Positions 30,001 through 37,254 are shown, numbered from the stretch's first letter. The stretch is DNA of 64,000 nt from Agarilytica sp033852165 (GCA_033852165.1 JAWSUZ010000064.1:62001-126000); one strand, 5' to 3'. Notes: generated from the sequence alone by a model not told the origin. Numbers and translations are program-made.

Positions 30001-31399
30001 AAAGTACAAAACTAAAACGGGGACCGACATGACCACCACATTCTCGCCCTTCAAATACGAAGTGCCGGGCGCCTTCTTTCAAAAACAGATTGAGTAGCCC
30101 TGGAGCAGGAACATGAAGATACGCTGGAATCCCCTCTTCACTCAACATACGCGCTTGGGATGGTCTTCCGCCCGCTAACAAAACCGCGGAAGGCTTGTAT
30201 TTTTTAATCAGCTCCAATTGAGGGTTCAATATCTCCGGCGAAGCAAAACCTAGAACACCAACCCCCCAACTTCGATCACCTATCGTTTCCGCCGTCTCTT
30301 TTAATAGCTTCTCAGATTGGCTCTCATTCATTAGTGATAAAGCGAGAAAAGGCAACGCACCATTTTTTGCCACAGATACAGCAAATTCCGCAGTATCGCT
30401 CACTCGAGTCATTGGCCCTTGGGCAATAGGGTATTTCGTACCGTGCGCTACAGCAAGAGGACTGCCCTCAGCTAACACCTTCATCTGTCGGGCCTGATAA
30501 ATATGCCCGGATATGCTCATACGTAAACGATTTACGAAAGCTTCTACACTGGAACATTCTTCTATTATGTCTTTGGCCAACGCCGCATCCTGACCAACTG
30601 GCAAGATAGGCTCCATTGAATCATTCCAAAAATGTTTTTGCAGCTCTCTAGCGTCTAGCCCTGAAAGCCCTTCGGGGATCAGGCCATTACGCGAATAGAC
30701 TCGATAGCCGCCGACGCAACATGTTTCGCTCCCATCCATCGATGATATCTTTGCTTTAATCTCCGCCGATAATCCACACTCGGGAAATAGAGCTAACTGA
30801 CTATCAATAACTACTCCATAGGCTCCCGCAGCAATTGCAGCGGCAGCCGTATGAAACCCAATACCACCTTGGCACCATACAGGCACGGAAGCAGCCTCTT
30901 CTAAGCGCAAGATTTTCTGTAAAAGAATATAACTGCTCTCATCACCCACCAGGCCGCCACTTTCCTGACCCTTACAAATCAAACCCGCCGCGCCCTGCTT
31001 CAACGCCTGTGTGGCTTCGAACACTGAACACACCTGCACTATAGTGGTGATTTTTTTCGTCCATGACTCGATATCACACTTCGCAGGCACAACAATGAAG
31101 CTGACACCACGCTCAGGGAGATCTGTAGGATAAGGCCCTACCGGAATAGGAATTCTAATTCCGATATTGGGTAAATTTGCGGCGTCCAATTGTGAAAAAA
31201 TTTCGGCCCAGCCCTTTTCATCACGCCCGATATCGATCGTCGCAACACAGTCTTGCTTAGCAAGCGCAAAAGCCAACTGAAGATCTGGACATTCGAACGG
31301 AGTGATCGCTAACACGTTCATTTTATTGGTATCAAAAGATATTTGCCGGTCTTCCCAAGCCAACCGAGTCAACGTGTGATGCTTTCTATAGCCTGACAT
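24065..31399 (-). CDS. Polyketide/PUFA-like synthase: NPD-NPD-KS-AT-ACP-ACP-KR
   Basis: 2,444-residue first gene of the operon. Two tandem nitronate-monooxygenase/PfaD-like TIM barrels open it: about 28-260 (GQESGGLVGDESS) and about 305-580 (GRECGGHVGPRFS, LFAGGI); only the second keeps the GGHVG His. Then a ketosynthase (672-1110; Cys862, His997, His1037), an acyltransferase (1241-1530; GQGSQ, Ser1334 in GHSYGE, CAFHS), and two ACPs with DSIK serines 1746 and 1856. A ketoreductase follows (about 1975-2400; TGGARGIT, SSVAGAFGN, Tyr2355). PfaD-type barrels act as trans enoyl reductases in polyunsaturated fatty-acid synthases, so with the partner's DH a fully reducing cycle is possible. GGAGGA five bases before ATG supports the start. 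It differs from PfaA by having only two ACPs and an N-terminal fused reductase. Confidence 0.92.
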   Translation of the reverse strand: MSGYRKHHTLTRLAWEDRQISFDTNKMNVLAITPFECPDLQLAFALAKQDCVATIDIGRDEKGWAEIFSQLDAANLPNIGIRIPIPVGPYPTDLPERGVSFIVVPAKCDIESWTKKITTIVQVCSVFEATQALKQGAAGLICKGQESGGLVGDESSYILLQKILRLEEAASVPVWCQGGIGFHTAAAAIAAGAYGVVIDSQLALFPECGLSAEIKAKISSMDGSETCCVGGYRVYSRNGLIPEGLSGLDARELQKHFWNDSMEPILPVGQDAALAKDIIEECSSVEAFVNRLRMSISGHIYQARQMKVLAEGSPLAVAHGTKYPIAQGPMTRVSDTAEFAVSVAKNGALPFLALSLMNESQSEKLLKETAETIGDRSWGVGVLGFASPEILNPQLELIKKYKPSAVLLAGGRPSQARMLSEEGIPAYLHVPAPGLLNLFLKEGARHFVFEGRECGGHVGPRFSFVLWEQQVSRLLKFENPEELHILFAGGIHDECSAAMVAVLAAPLAAKGAKIGVLMGSAYISTKEAVDSGAVVPGFQEEIIAGGETVLLETSPGHATRCLATRVVDEFAKEKEKINGRFSVAKEAWVHLENFNVGRLRIATKGVVREGNKIVDVSEAKQKAEGLYMIGQLASMRSSVCSMGELHHSVTDSAMEFLNQCSVPAPCSKQADEPIAIVGMECIYPGSPDVESFWENILAGRDMITEVPDDRWSKEGYYRENTKEKGKTPSKWGGFISDTAFDPIAYGIPPQSLSAIEPVQLLSLEVAKRALKDAGYDAIGERYFDRSKTSVIFGAESGMELSGGYSFRNNYPQFFGDIPEALNEVLPELTEDSFPGVLANVIAGRIANRLDLGGVNYTVDSACASSLTAAELAVKELRSGTSDMVLAGGADFHNGINDYLMFSSVQALSPTGRCRSFDSRADGISLGEGVAVVVLKRLSDAQRDGDRIYSLIDGIAGSSDGKSLGLTAPRKDGQKRAIERACWQAGVLPENIGLVEAHGTGTVVGDKTEMKALTEVYNAGGALPQSTQLGSVKSQIGHTKCAAGIAGLIKISKSLYHRVLPPTQNIEKPNACHDPDNSPFTLNSEPNPWLESKARAAISAFGFGGTNFHAVLSSYNAKRGSSDEFYCDSLKGHSKWSSELFLFRGKDFDEVKSNMRLVSEFIKNSTSVIEFRSLSYSVDKLGSGLACGLGSRHVQCAFVAKDEADLVEKISISIRRSKADGIFYRSDSDTFGGDSEASKDNKIAFIFPGQGSQRVGMLRDLFIAFPRLQAVLQQGSPWVKTLFPPTAYETERKAKQQKDITDTCMAQPTLGMVDFAMAELLMTFGIKPSMLAGHSYGELVALCVAGSFELKTLLPLSAFRGEAILDAAGDDAGSMAAVSAGYDKLSKVIEAHPAVVLANQNSYSQTVISGPTSAIDAALITLRDAGITARPIDVSCAFHSPVVEGAGNKILEYLKNSKIDNPVIPVYSNRTALPYSKDGSEIAKYLAQHVASPVRFVEEIECMYADGARTFIEVGPGRVLSGFVDNILNGKPHKAISTDRKGQNGLESFLHALAQMAVINDGIDSNVLFRDRELAGGQLVSVDFNEPQVLAASTWMVNGHRAWPISGELPACAGKPLLEPLQLAVQPSPAVQMDNNSAHTQIVLDYLKNANEMVKAQRDVMVSLLGYPQAVPPIASVTQSNVQPVIEKVENYRQLVDSPALVNSPVQSKQKVDVETLLLSLVSEKTGYPVEMLDLDLDLEADLSIDSIKRIEIIGELSNAADLPGAVSGDVDVLLEELAAQKNLRTMIEWLTSRLPETGPRPSNGDEATPVNETVKVAPAPADIRQLLIAIVSERTGYPENVLDIDLDLEADLSIDSIKRLEIVGDLSERLGQDQSLAKQDGAMDSLSGLKSLRAMIDWLEKDTSITEGIVSEQSLDSTATEVLEVPEVNKTNSNNVIDSDPSRVPGSRLVDISLARYVLKSSNAPDVVTGDNQLSGKHFMLTDDTLGVAENLSRRLEMHGAKVRIINFCEHQPSPDDLESVDGLIHLWSLNPDARIRDVKRFYNLVRTTLLHKVSYLLVAGGLGGGFGSFRDGDGLIPEGYGRGGGMSGMIKSIVKEWPELRAHWVDLDLDEPVDELAAYLELELLAETPLTEVGYREGSRRLVEVVESALPLEAEMNHLDLNSESVVLLTGGARGITARLAVTLARRYGCQLELVGRSALPNAEDISQFSSAKDLKSLRQLLIKNNSGLKPKVIERQCASILAAREIIKTFEDIKSAGGRVNYAQVDVRDVEEFGKKIEKLYETYGHIDGVIHGAGVIEDKLLRDKTAESFERVFDTKVRGALMLSNLLRDDIRFVVFFSSVAGAFGNRGQVDYASANDALDKIANSLQARIKGRVLSVNWGPWAESGMVSEELEREYASKGVGLIPPDEGIAALLNELQLGNRVDTQVVLMCATPESMGLGH

Positions 31400-31528
31400 T
31401 ACATCCTCCAGCTCGTCATTAATACGACAAAGTAATTGTTATTATTATTTTATTGAATGTGTTATTCGTAAAGATCAGTACGCTTTATAGCGCGTTAAAA
31501 GGATTACCCTAGGGGCACTTCTGAAAAA

Positions 31529-31558
31529 TATACTACGTTATGTTGGTTTTTCTTGCAA
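31529..31558 (-). promoter_or_regulatory. Possible sigma-70 promoter of the polyketide operon
   Basis: On the minus strand, TTGCAA (31558-31553), a 17-base spacer and TAGTAT (31535-31530) lie about 130 bases upstream of the first synthase gene. Each hexamer matches the consensus at only 4 of 6 positions, so this is a weak candidate. Confidence 0.25.
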
Positions 31559-32500
31559 ACTGAAATATGGTCATAACCAATATACTTTTTTATAGAAACT
31601 AATTCTTATGTGAAATAACACTTAGGATAACAGCCCAACATACCAAATTAGTCTCAATCAATTTCGCATACAGCTAACATATCGTTCGTATAAACCCCTT
31701 CCCGCAACTCCGACAACAACGTAAGTCACTGAAAAACATCAGCCTTTCCGATAAAATCAAACTTCAACCAAAATAATACTCAAATTTTAAAATAGTCTAA
31801 ATACGCAACTTAATATTTTTTCACCGTATTTAACTAATTCACAATACGTAACATCTATTCCAAAAAACCATCAACAATATTTAATATTTCTTTCCGAACA
31901 CACAATTCAACAGATGACAAAACAGAATATCCCTTAAAAAACTCTATATAAAGCATATTTCACCTAACACAGGCGTCATATTTTTATCTCGACAACAATC
32001 ATAAGCATCACATTTTATTCAATGTAAGAACAAATACAGGTAACACAAATTTTTTTAGCCGATGCAATGCAATTGGTGCGGGGATATTTTCTCATAGAAC
32101 AAAACATCATATCAGTATCGTAATCCTCCCCTTAATTCTTTATCCTACAAAACGCTAACGAAGCGCTGACTCTGTAATTAATTCCCTAACAGAACCAAGG
32201 TGGAGCTCATAAGTAGAATTGCCAGCCAAAAAAAATCAGAAAAAACAATTAAACACCCGACCGACCAAAACTAAACTTGATCTAAAAAAATAGATATAAA
32301 ACATATTTTTCAAATTATTGAGCACTCAACAAAAACATAAAGACGAACTAGACGACAAGATTTAGTTGCGCTGGCCTTAGCGAATATCAGGGTCCGTATT
32401 TTATTCGCCCATTACTTATAGCTATTCACCATTAAACAACCCTCTATTATTTCATAGCCCGCAGTAAAGAGCGTATTTTTTAGAAAAAACCAAAAACAGA

Positions 32501-32536
32501 TTGACACTTAACGGAATCGGAATATACATTCCAATT
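32501..32536 (+). promoter_or_regulatory. Promoter with overlapping dyad operator, PHA depolymerase gene
   Basis: A consensus -35 TTGACA (32501-32506) is 16 bases from TATACA (32523-32528). The -10 box lies inside a near-perfect dyad: AATCGGAAT (32515-32523), spacer ATAC, ATTCCAATT (32528-32536), arms matching at 8 of 9 positions. A repressor bound there would block polymerase. The ATG is about 70 bases beyond. Confidence 0.5.
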
Positions 32537-32604
32537 CGTTAGCTGTCGTGATTCCTCACGTTCAGTTTAATTTTTGTATTTAATTTTCGCTTGGAGAATA
32601 ATAA

Positions 32605-33408
32605 ATGAATAAATTACTATGCGTAATCTTTGTAGTATTTGCCTTTGCTAGCGCGGGGCTTCATGCTCAATCTAAATGTACCGAAACTAGCAGTAAAGTA
32701 TCCTGTAGCTCGCAGAAAACCAAAATCTCTGCTGGCGCAGGTTCACGTGAAGTAGAATATGAACTACCAAACGGCGTAGCACCCGCTGGCGGTTGGCCTG
32801 TGGCAATCATGTATCAAGGGACTTTCTTCGCTGTTAGTTTTACTCGCAACAAAGGCGCTCCTTTTGGTGGCTTCAACGAAGCACGTTTGATCAAGCGCTT
32901 ACTAGACAATGGATACGCAGTACTCGTACCACGTGCTCTAGCTAACTTTGCTTGGTTGACCAATGCCTCCGGCCCCCTCTACAACACCACTAGTGATTAT
33001 CGATTTATCACTAATATACTGAAAGCCATCAAAGACGGAACATTTGGTAACCTCAACCCTGACCGTCAGTTCGCAACTGGCATTTCAAGTGGTGGCTACA
33101 ACACTAGCCGCATGGCCGTTTCTTGGCCGGGTGAGTTTAAAGCTTTGGCTATTCAATCAGGTTCTTACGCTACTTGCCTGGGCCCTCTTTGTAACATCCC
33201 AAGCCAGCTTCCTGCTGATCACCCACCTACGTTCTTCATGCACGGCAGCTGGGACCCAATCGTTGGTATCGGTACTATGAGACGCTATAACGATCGCCTT
33301 AAAAGCCAAGGAATTCCAACGGGTACTATGATTAAGTTTAAAGGACACTCTTGGTTCAATGACTCACCAAAAGCTGTTGTGGATTGGTTTAATCGATACA
33401 ACAACTAA
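32605..33408 (+). CDS. Extracellular medium-chain-length PHA depolymerase
   Basis: Secreted serine esterase of the alpha/beta-hydrolase fold, 267 residues with a Sec signal peptide (cleavage after about Ala21, GLHA/Q). The nucleophile Ser161 lies in GISSGGYNTSRMA, with Asp217 in GSWDPIV and His248 in FKGHSW. The GISSG lipase box and the Ser-Asp-His spacing (56 and 31 residues) closely match the mcl-PHA depolymerase of Pseudomonas fluorescens GK13 as I remember it. The usual length is about 280. Expected action is hydrolysis of medium-chain polyhydroxyalkanoates or similar aliphatic polyesters outside the cell. GGAG upstream of ATG supports the start. It has its own promoter and a weak terminator, so it is a single-gene unit. 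Other short polyesters are possible substrates. Confidence 0.85.
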   Translation: MNKLLCVIFVVFAFASAGLHAQSKCTETSSKVSCSSQKTKISAGAGSREVEYELPNGVAPAGGWPVAIMYQGTFFAVSFTRNKGAPFGGFNEARLIKRLLDNGYAVLVPRALANFAWLTNASGPLYNTTSDYRFITNILKAIKDGTFGNLNPDRQFATGISSGGYNTSRMAVSWPGEFKALAIQSGSYATCLGPLCNIPSQLPADHPPTFFMHGSWDPIVGIGTMRRYNDRLKSQGIPTGTMIKFKGHSWFNDSPKAVVDWFNRYNN

Positions 33409-33448
33409 ACAAAACCTACTCCTGACTCATCGCAGAGTCAGAAATAAA

Positions 33449-33474
33449 CCGCTAAGCAGGGAAGTTTAGCGGTC
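33449..33474 (+). terminator. Hairpin downstream of the PHA depolymerase gene
   Basis: Stem ACCGCTAA (33449-33456) / TTAGCGGT (33467-33474), loop about 10 bases, followed by CTCAATTTATTT rather than a clean T-run. A second small hairpin (GACTC...GAGTC, about 33424-33440) precedes it. Probably a weak intrinsic terminator. Confidence 0.45.
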
Positions 33475-33575
33475 TCAATTTATTTAGATAACAGCTCTCT
33501 AAAATACGTCGAATTGATCTGCTCATTGAGCGCTAACTTATATATAAAAGACTACAGAATTGGAGAGAATAGATA

Positions 33576-34418
33576 ATGGCCAGCGGTGAAATGTCCCGAG
33601 ATAAGGACAAAATTCCTCAGTCAGCAAAATACACCTCCGCCACCTGGCTATGGGGAGGCCTGCCTTATGCCGAAGTGACAGCCCCTAAAGACGCGATGGG
33701 TATATTCAAGAAAGTAAATATCTATATGCGCCTCTATCGCTTGATCAACTACCGAAAACACTCGTTGCATCACACGCTACTGCATCGCCACACCATGATT
33801 AACCACTTATTCAATCAAGGTAAATTTTCACAGGTTGTTGAAGTCGCCGCGGGTTTTTCTCCCAGAGGCTGTGCGCTGAGCCAAGACCAGGAGATTGATT
33901 ATTACGAGGTTGATTTACCTGACGTCGTGAGACTAAAACGCAATCAGTTAGCCTGTCACGCTAAAGGCTCCGAGGTGCTGGCACGCAGCAATTTCCATCA
34001 AATCGCGAAAAGTATCCTCGATATCGATTTCGCCAAAGACTTCCCTCACAAAAAAAGTTTTTTTATTACCGAGGGGCTGATGATGTATTTTTCCCGCTCT
34101 GAGCAATTGGACATCTGGAAAAATATAGCCGATTTTACTCAGCAATGCGGAGGAGAATACGTATTTGACTACATTCCCCTGGATGCCGTACCGGAACGAA
34201 GCCTCGTTGGCCGGGCGCTTCATCGTATAAAAGCGTGGTTCGGCGGCGACGGTCAGGGTTACTGCTACGACGAACGTACTCGCTGGGATGTCCGCGATGA
34301 CTTGTTGGCCCAAGGGTTCAAAGACGTCAGCGTTATCGATAGCTATGACACGGTTAAATCGTGGGGCTTACCTTATAGCCACGTGAAAACACGCGTGATT
34401 GTCTACCACTGCCGATGA
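33576..34418 (+). CDS. Class I SAM-dependent methyltransferase (COG3315/Tcmp type)
   Basis: 280-residue methyltransferase resembling the leucine-carboxyl-methyltransferase-like group often labelled 'O-methyltransferase involved in polyketide biosynthesis'. The SAM-binding segment is VVEVAAGFSPRG (87-98). The acidic residue after strand 2 is in YYEVDLPDVV (109-118), and ITEGLMMYFSRSEQ (about 164-177) is a group hallmark. No signal peptide. GGAGAG upstream of ATG supports the start. It is close to the polyketide operon but on the other strand and beyond the depolymerase gene, so a role in the same pathway is only possible. The family label does not define the substrate. Confidence 0.75.
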   Translation: MASGEMSRDKDKIPQSAKYTSATWLWGGLPYAEVTAPKDAMGIFKKVNIYMRLYRLINYRKHSLHHTLLHRHTMINHLFNQGKFSQVVEVAAGFSPRGCALSQDQEIDYYEVDLPDVVRLKRNQLACHAKGSEVLARSNFHQIAKSILDIDFAKDFPHKKSFFITEGLMMYFSRSEQLDIWKNIADFTQQCGGEYVFDYIPLDAVPERSLVGRALHRIKAWFGGDGQGYCYDERTRWDVRDDLLAQGFKDVSVIDSYDTVKSWGLPYSHVKTRVIVYHCR

Positions 34419-34431
34419 GGAGACAAAACAT

Positions 34432-35469
34432 TTAGGATACCTCATCTGTAGACCATTTTTTACCTTTGCCTTCCATCGCTTGTATAGCTCGGCGAATAAA
34501 TCCTTCAATATCCAAAAACGCCAATTGCTTAACGTCGGCTTCGAGACGCGTTTTAAAAAAGCTATCCCAGTGAATCATGACAACATCGCGGGGTTGTATC
34601 TCTTCTATAACGTGCTCGGGGTAATTATCAACATTATCAAAACTCGCAACGCAAAGTAAGGCCAGGTCGACAGGGTGTTCAGATAAAATACTCGCAGGAG
34701 GGTGTCCGAACTTTGGGCCGGAAGCTGATGACTGTAAGAAAACACGGTAGAGAATTTCGGGGGTTGGATTCTTAGAATCTACAGGCGCTTTTAAAAAACC
34801 GACTAAGTATGTCAATGACTGCCCAACCTTCCAGCCGAGGTTTCGCGGAACTTCGGTTTGTTCTTCATCGACGGTTCCTCCTCCTAATAAAAAAAGGACC
34901 ACGCTGAGGAGCGTGTTCAGATTGAATAGGTAAAATTCGAATATAGGGGTCCGGCAATGTCACCCAGCTACCCGTCGTCTCTGGAGTAGCCATAAGATCG
35001 TTAAGTGCGACCCGACGATCGGCCTCCACGCTGGGGGCAATGATATTCGTTGCGGTATTACTCCCATAAATTTTTGCTGCTTGTGGCGCTTTTGATAATA
35101 CGTATGAGGCATCCAATAGATGATCTTGGTGAGCATGTCCGATCAGAATGCCAGAGACTGCACTGATGTCCGGCAATAAGGCATCTATTGTTTTTTCGTC
35201 CGGCGACGGGCGAGCGAATAAATTGAATATGGATACACTGGTATTAGAAAAATACGGTTCTAACAGAATTGCATGCTCGTTGATTTGCAGCAGAGCGCCT
35301 GCTGTTCCTGTGTATGTAACATCAATGGTCGGTTGATTTCTGTCGTTATCTAGGTTGCGCTCCGTGAATGTCGGTAAGTCTGCGAGCTTACTAGAGCTAG
35401 CCAGCCCCCGGCAACAACAACAAACACGGCTATGGCGATACTGGTGAGTGCTTTGGGTAGCTTACTCAT
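34432..35469 (-). pseudogene. Metallo-beta-lactamase-fold hydrolase, broken by two frameshifts
   Basis: Reading the minus strand from ATG 35469 gives a membrane/signal segment (IAIAVFVVVAGG), then the frame shifts near 35390-35405. The next frame is open without interruption through TIDVTYTGTAGALLQI, then the metal-binding motif GHAHQDH (HxHxDH) and onward to about 34896. There an A7 run on the plus strand (T7 in the gene, 34889-34895) marks a second shift into the frame that continues GGGTVDEEQTE and ends at 34432. Together the pieces read as one MBL-fold protein of about 345 residues with an N-terminal anchor. Either a decayed gene or two sequencing indels; the homopolymer makes an error at the second site plausible. 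Substrate unknown. Confidence 0.75.
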
Positions 35470-36018
35470 ATGCTTTCCTGTTTCCGGAAAAATATAGGGG
35501 GGAGACTGTTAAATTTAATATAGTACATCAGGAAAAAACACTACTTTTCCAGATTGTGCACTGTTTTTCAGCGATGCCTGTTCTCTGCGAATGACTAATT
35601 TGACCTAAAAACGCTCATTCACAGAAACCAAACTATTGAAGATTGAAGATTGAAGAAGAAAAAAATTGTCACGGCTTGTTCGCAATTCCTAATTTAACTT
35701 AAATTAGAAACTCTACATAGACAGGATAAGAAACAAGAGAGGGCGCCAGCCTCCCTAAGCGGTAACATCACTAGCCATTAAATATCGAAATATTATCCCA
35801 CTCCCGCCCATCAGAGGAATCACCATAATTATCGTACTGCTGAAACTTAATGAAAAACGTTGTGGTGTAAGTAAAGCCTGAGTCATAAGTGGGCTGGATT
35901 CGAGCCACCTCTTCATCAAGGTTAATTAACAATAGCGCCTGCCCCATTACTCTTGGCAATGAAAAGTTAAACGTGGCTAAAATAGCGACTCTGGAGCAGT
36001 GTATTTGCTAAATTCTAG
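35470..36018. other. Gap between MBL pseudogene and KilA-N remnant
   Basis: Holds no convincing gene. A 62-codon minus-strand frame (35959-35771; FTYTTTFFIKFQQYDNYG, GREWDNISIF) has protein-like composition but no identifiable motif or ribosome-binding site, and may be the tail of an old gene. The flanking truncated genes suggest this stretch is debris from past rearrangement. Confidence 0.4.
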
Positions 36019-36198
36019 ATGGACTTCATCTCCCTCACCGATATTGCCCACTACAGCGACCTGATTCGCAACTGGCTCCACAACCGCAATACCCTAAAGT
36101 TTATGACCGTTTGGAAGCAACTAAACAACCCCGCTTTTAATTCCGTGGAGTTCCACGGGTTTAAAAAACAGCACAGTCTCAACATTGCCGGAACCTAA
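36019..36198 (+). pseudogene. KilA-N domain N-terminal fragment
   Basis: A 59-codon frame beginning immediately after an in-frame TAG reads MDFISLTDIAHYSDLIRNWL, then HNRNTLKFMTVWKQLNNPAF and VEFHGFKKQHSLN. This matches the core of KilA-N domains (ISLTDIA, IKNWLRNRNT, WEQLNNPNFN, VEFDRFKKQ), found in phage and mobile-element DNA-binding proteins that are normally over 200 residues. The frame stops inside the domain, and nothing downstream continues it because the toxin gene on the other strand overlaps its last bases. It is a truncated remnant, evidence of former mobile DNA here. Confidence 0.7.
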
Positions 36199-36521
36199 GC
36201 TTGCAGCAAACGACGCTGCAATAATGTTTGCATATCACGACGGCCATCGACAACAACCATCACATAAACATTGTCAGCCATCACACGATAGATAATTCGG
36301 TAGGGTTTGAAATAGATCTCCCGGTATTCACGCAAACCGACCATTAAGAGCTCCTCTGGGTAAGCACCACGCTCTGGGTTTTCAGAAAGCCCCGAAAAGG
36401 CTTCTTCTATCTTGTCGAGAACGTAATCTGCCTTTTCAGGTGCATCATGAAATTCGATATAGTCATAAAGGTCTTCAAGGTCGTGGGCGGCATCGTCAGT
36501 TAGGAATACCTGATAGCTCAT
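36195..36521 (-). CDS. RelE/ParE-family toxin
   Basis: 108-residue type II toxin of the RelE/ParE superfamily: YQVFLTDDAAHDLEDLYDYI (helix 1-2), a central SENPERGAYPEEL, then the strand core REYREIYFKPYRIIYRV and VVVDGRRDMQTLLQRRLL. ParE members inhibit gyrase and RelE members cleave mRNA; catalytic residues cannot be assigned here, though the layout looks more ParE-like. The start codon overlaps the antitoxin stop (TGATG), so translation is coupled. The gene is convergent with the KilA-N fragment and overlaps its end by 4 bases. Confidence 0.88.
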   Translation of the reverse strand: MSYQVFLTDDAAHDLEDLYDYIEFHDAPEKADYVLDKIEEAFSGLSENPERGAYPEELLMVGLREYREIYFKPYRIIYRVMADNVYVMVVVDGRRDMQTLLQRRLLQA

Positions 36522-36796
36522 CAGCTATTTTTGCTCCTATCTCGAAGCCTCGTAACTACATCACCAGCAGGCTGAACCTTGCCATCTTCAACCTGCCGAG
36601 TACCCAGTGCAAGCACCTTCAACAGCGCCATGGTCTCCTGGGTTTGCTCATAGCTTTTGATGTCCTGCATCACAGCTTTTGCTTCTCCATTCTGGGTAAT
36701 TATCAATGGCTCGACATGCGCAGAAAGATTGCGCACGATTTCAGCGGCATGGGCCTTCAAATAGCTAATGGGTTTGATTTGATCTGATAATTTCAT
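36521..36796 (-). CDS. Phd/YefM-family antitoxin
   Basis: 91-residue antitoxin. The N-terminal Phd/YefM DNA-binding fold is recognisable: ISYLKAHAAEIVRNLSAHVE, then PLIITQNGEAKAVMQDIKSY, the hallmark strand-turn of the family. The C-terminal part is the toxin-neutralising tail. ATG 36796 was chosen because GAGG lies 8 bases upstream; a GTG two codons earlier extends the frame. It overlaps the toxin start and would be expected to autoregulate the pair from the short upstream region. Confidence 0.88.
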   Translation of the reverse strand: MKLSDQIKPISYLKAHAAEIVRNLSAHVEPLIITQNGEAKAVMQDIKSYEQTQETMALLKVLALGTRQVEDGKVQPAGDVVTRLRDRSKNS

Positions 36797-36913
36797 AAGC
36801 ACCTCAATATAGAACCAAATATGGTCCTAATACAGGTCGTTGTCAACCTAAACGACTTAGCAACACCAGCTCCCAACTGACTTTTCATGCTTGATCATTA
36901 CCACCGGTTTAAG

Positions 36914-36942
36914 AAGGCCAGGCATTCTTGGCTGGCCTTTTT
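36914..36942 (+). terminator. Intrinsic terminator-like stem-loop
   Basis: AAGGCCAG (36914-36921) pairs perfectly with CTGGCCTT (36932-36939), loop about 10 bases, followed by TTT on the plus strand. No intact plus-strand gene ends just before it, so it may belong to a deleted gene or insulate the antitoxin promoter from plus-strand read-through. Confidence 0.55.
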
Positions 36943-37021
36943 GATTGCCCGGCTCCCCACGTCATAGGACTTATATTGCAAGGCTTTACGACACCTAAAC
37001 GCCAGTCACCATCTCTCACGT

Positions 37022-37231
37022 TTAGCCTTCCCTAGGCATTATGCCGGGTATAAAAGGGCTCTCTGTCTCAAGACTAGCCAACAAACGACTCTCGCCCACA
37101 GTCTCGCCATGTCGAAAAAGCTCAATTATATCGACACATTCGCGTGATATATTTATCGGATAACCATATGCTCTCAACGTGCCGAAATAATTGAAAACAT
37201 CAACAAAACAAAGGCTTAGTGGCTGCCCCAC
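37022..37231 (-). pseudogene. Possible histidine-phosphatase remnant
   Basis: A 69-codon minus-strand frame contains DIIELFRHGETVGESR, which looks like the N-terminal RHGE signature of the histidine phosphatase / alpha-ribazole phosphatase family. Nothing after it resembles the rest of such an enzyme (about 200 residues), and the frame stops 22 codons later. Either a fossil or a chance match. Confidence 0.22.
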
Positions 37232-37254
37232 CTACCCTAGGTAAAAAACAAACC

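Larger units (their letters stand above)
31400..32604. other. 1.2 kb AT-rich non-coding region between divergent units
   Basis: Separates the minus-strand polyketide operon from the plus-strand PHA depolymerase gene. It is visibly richer in A+T than its flanks, and no frame of useful length or recognisable motif was found on either strand. It must contain the promoters of both units; the depolymerase promoter candidate is listed separately. Such a long regulatory gap before a biosynthetic operon is compatible with complex control or a small RNA, but none can be shown from sequence. Confidence 0.6.

Noticed and set aside
24065..31399. A true omega-3 polyunsaturated fatty-acid synthase (pfaABCDE).
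   Set aside because: Only two ACPs instead of a long array, no PfaC with tandem DH and acyltransferase, reductase barrels fused at the N-terminus, and tailoring genes absent from pfa loci.
35771..35959. A real small protein on the minus strand.
   Set aside because: No start signal or motif; lies in rearranged debris.
36914..36942. An attC site.
   Set aside because: Simple perfect stem with T-run; lacks the paired core sites and bulged bases of attC.
37022..37231. An intact alpha-ribazole phosphatase.
   Set aside because: Only the RHGE-like string matches; the length is a third of the family and the rest is unrelated. Kept only as a low-confidence remnant.
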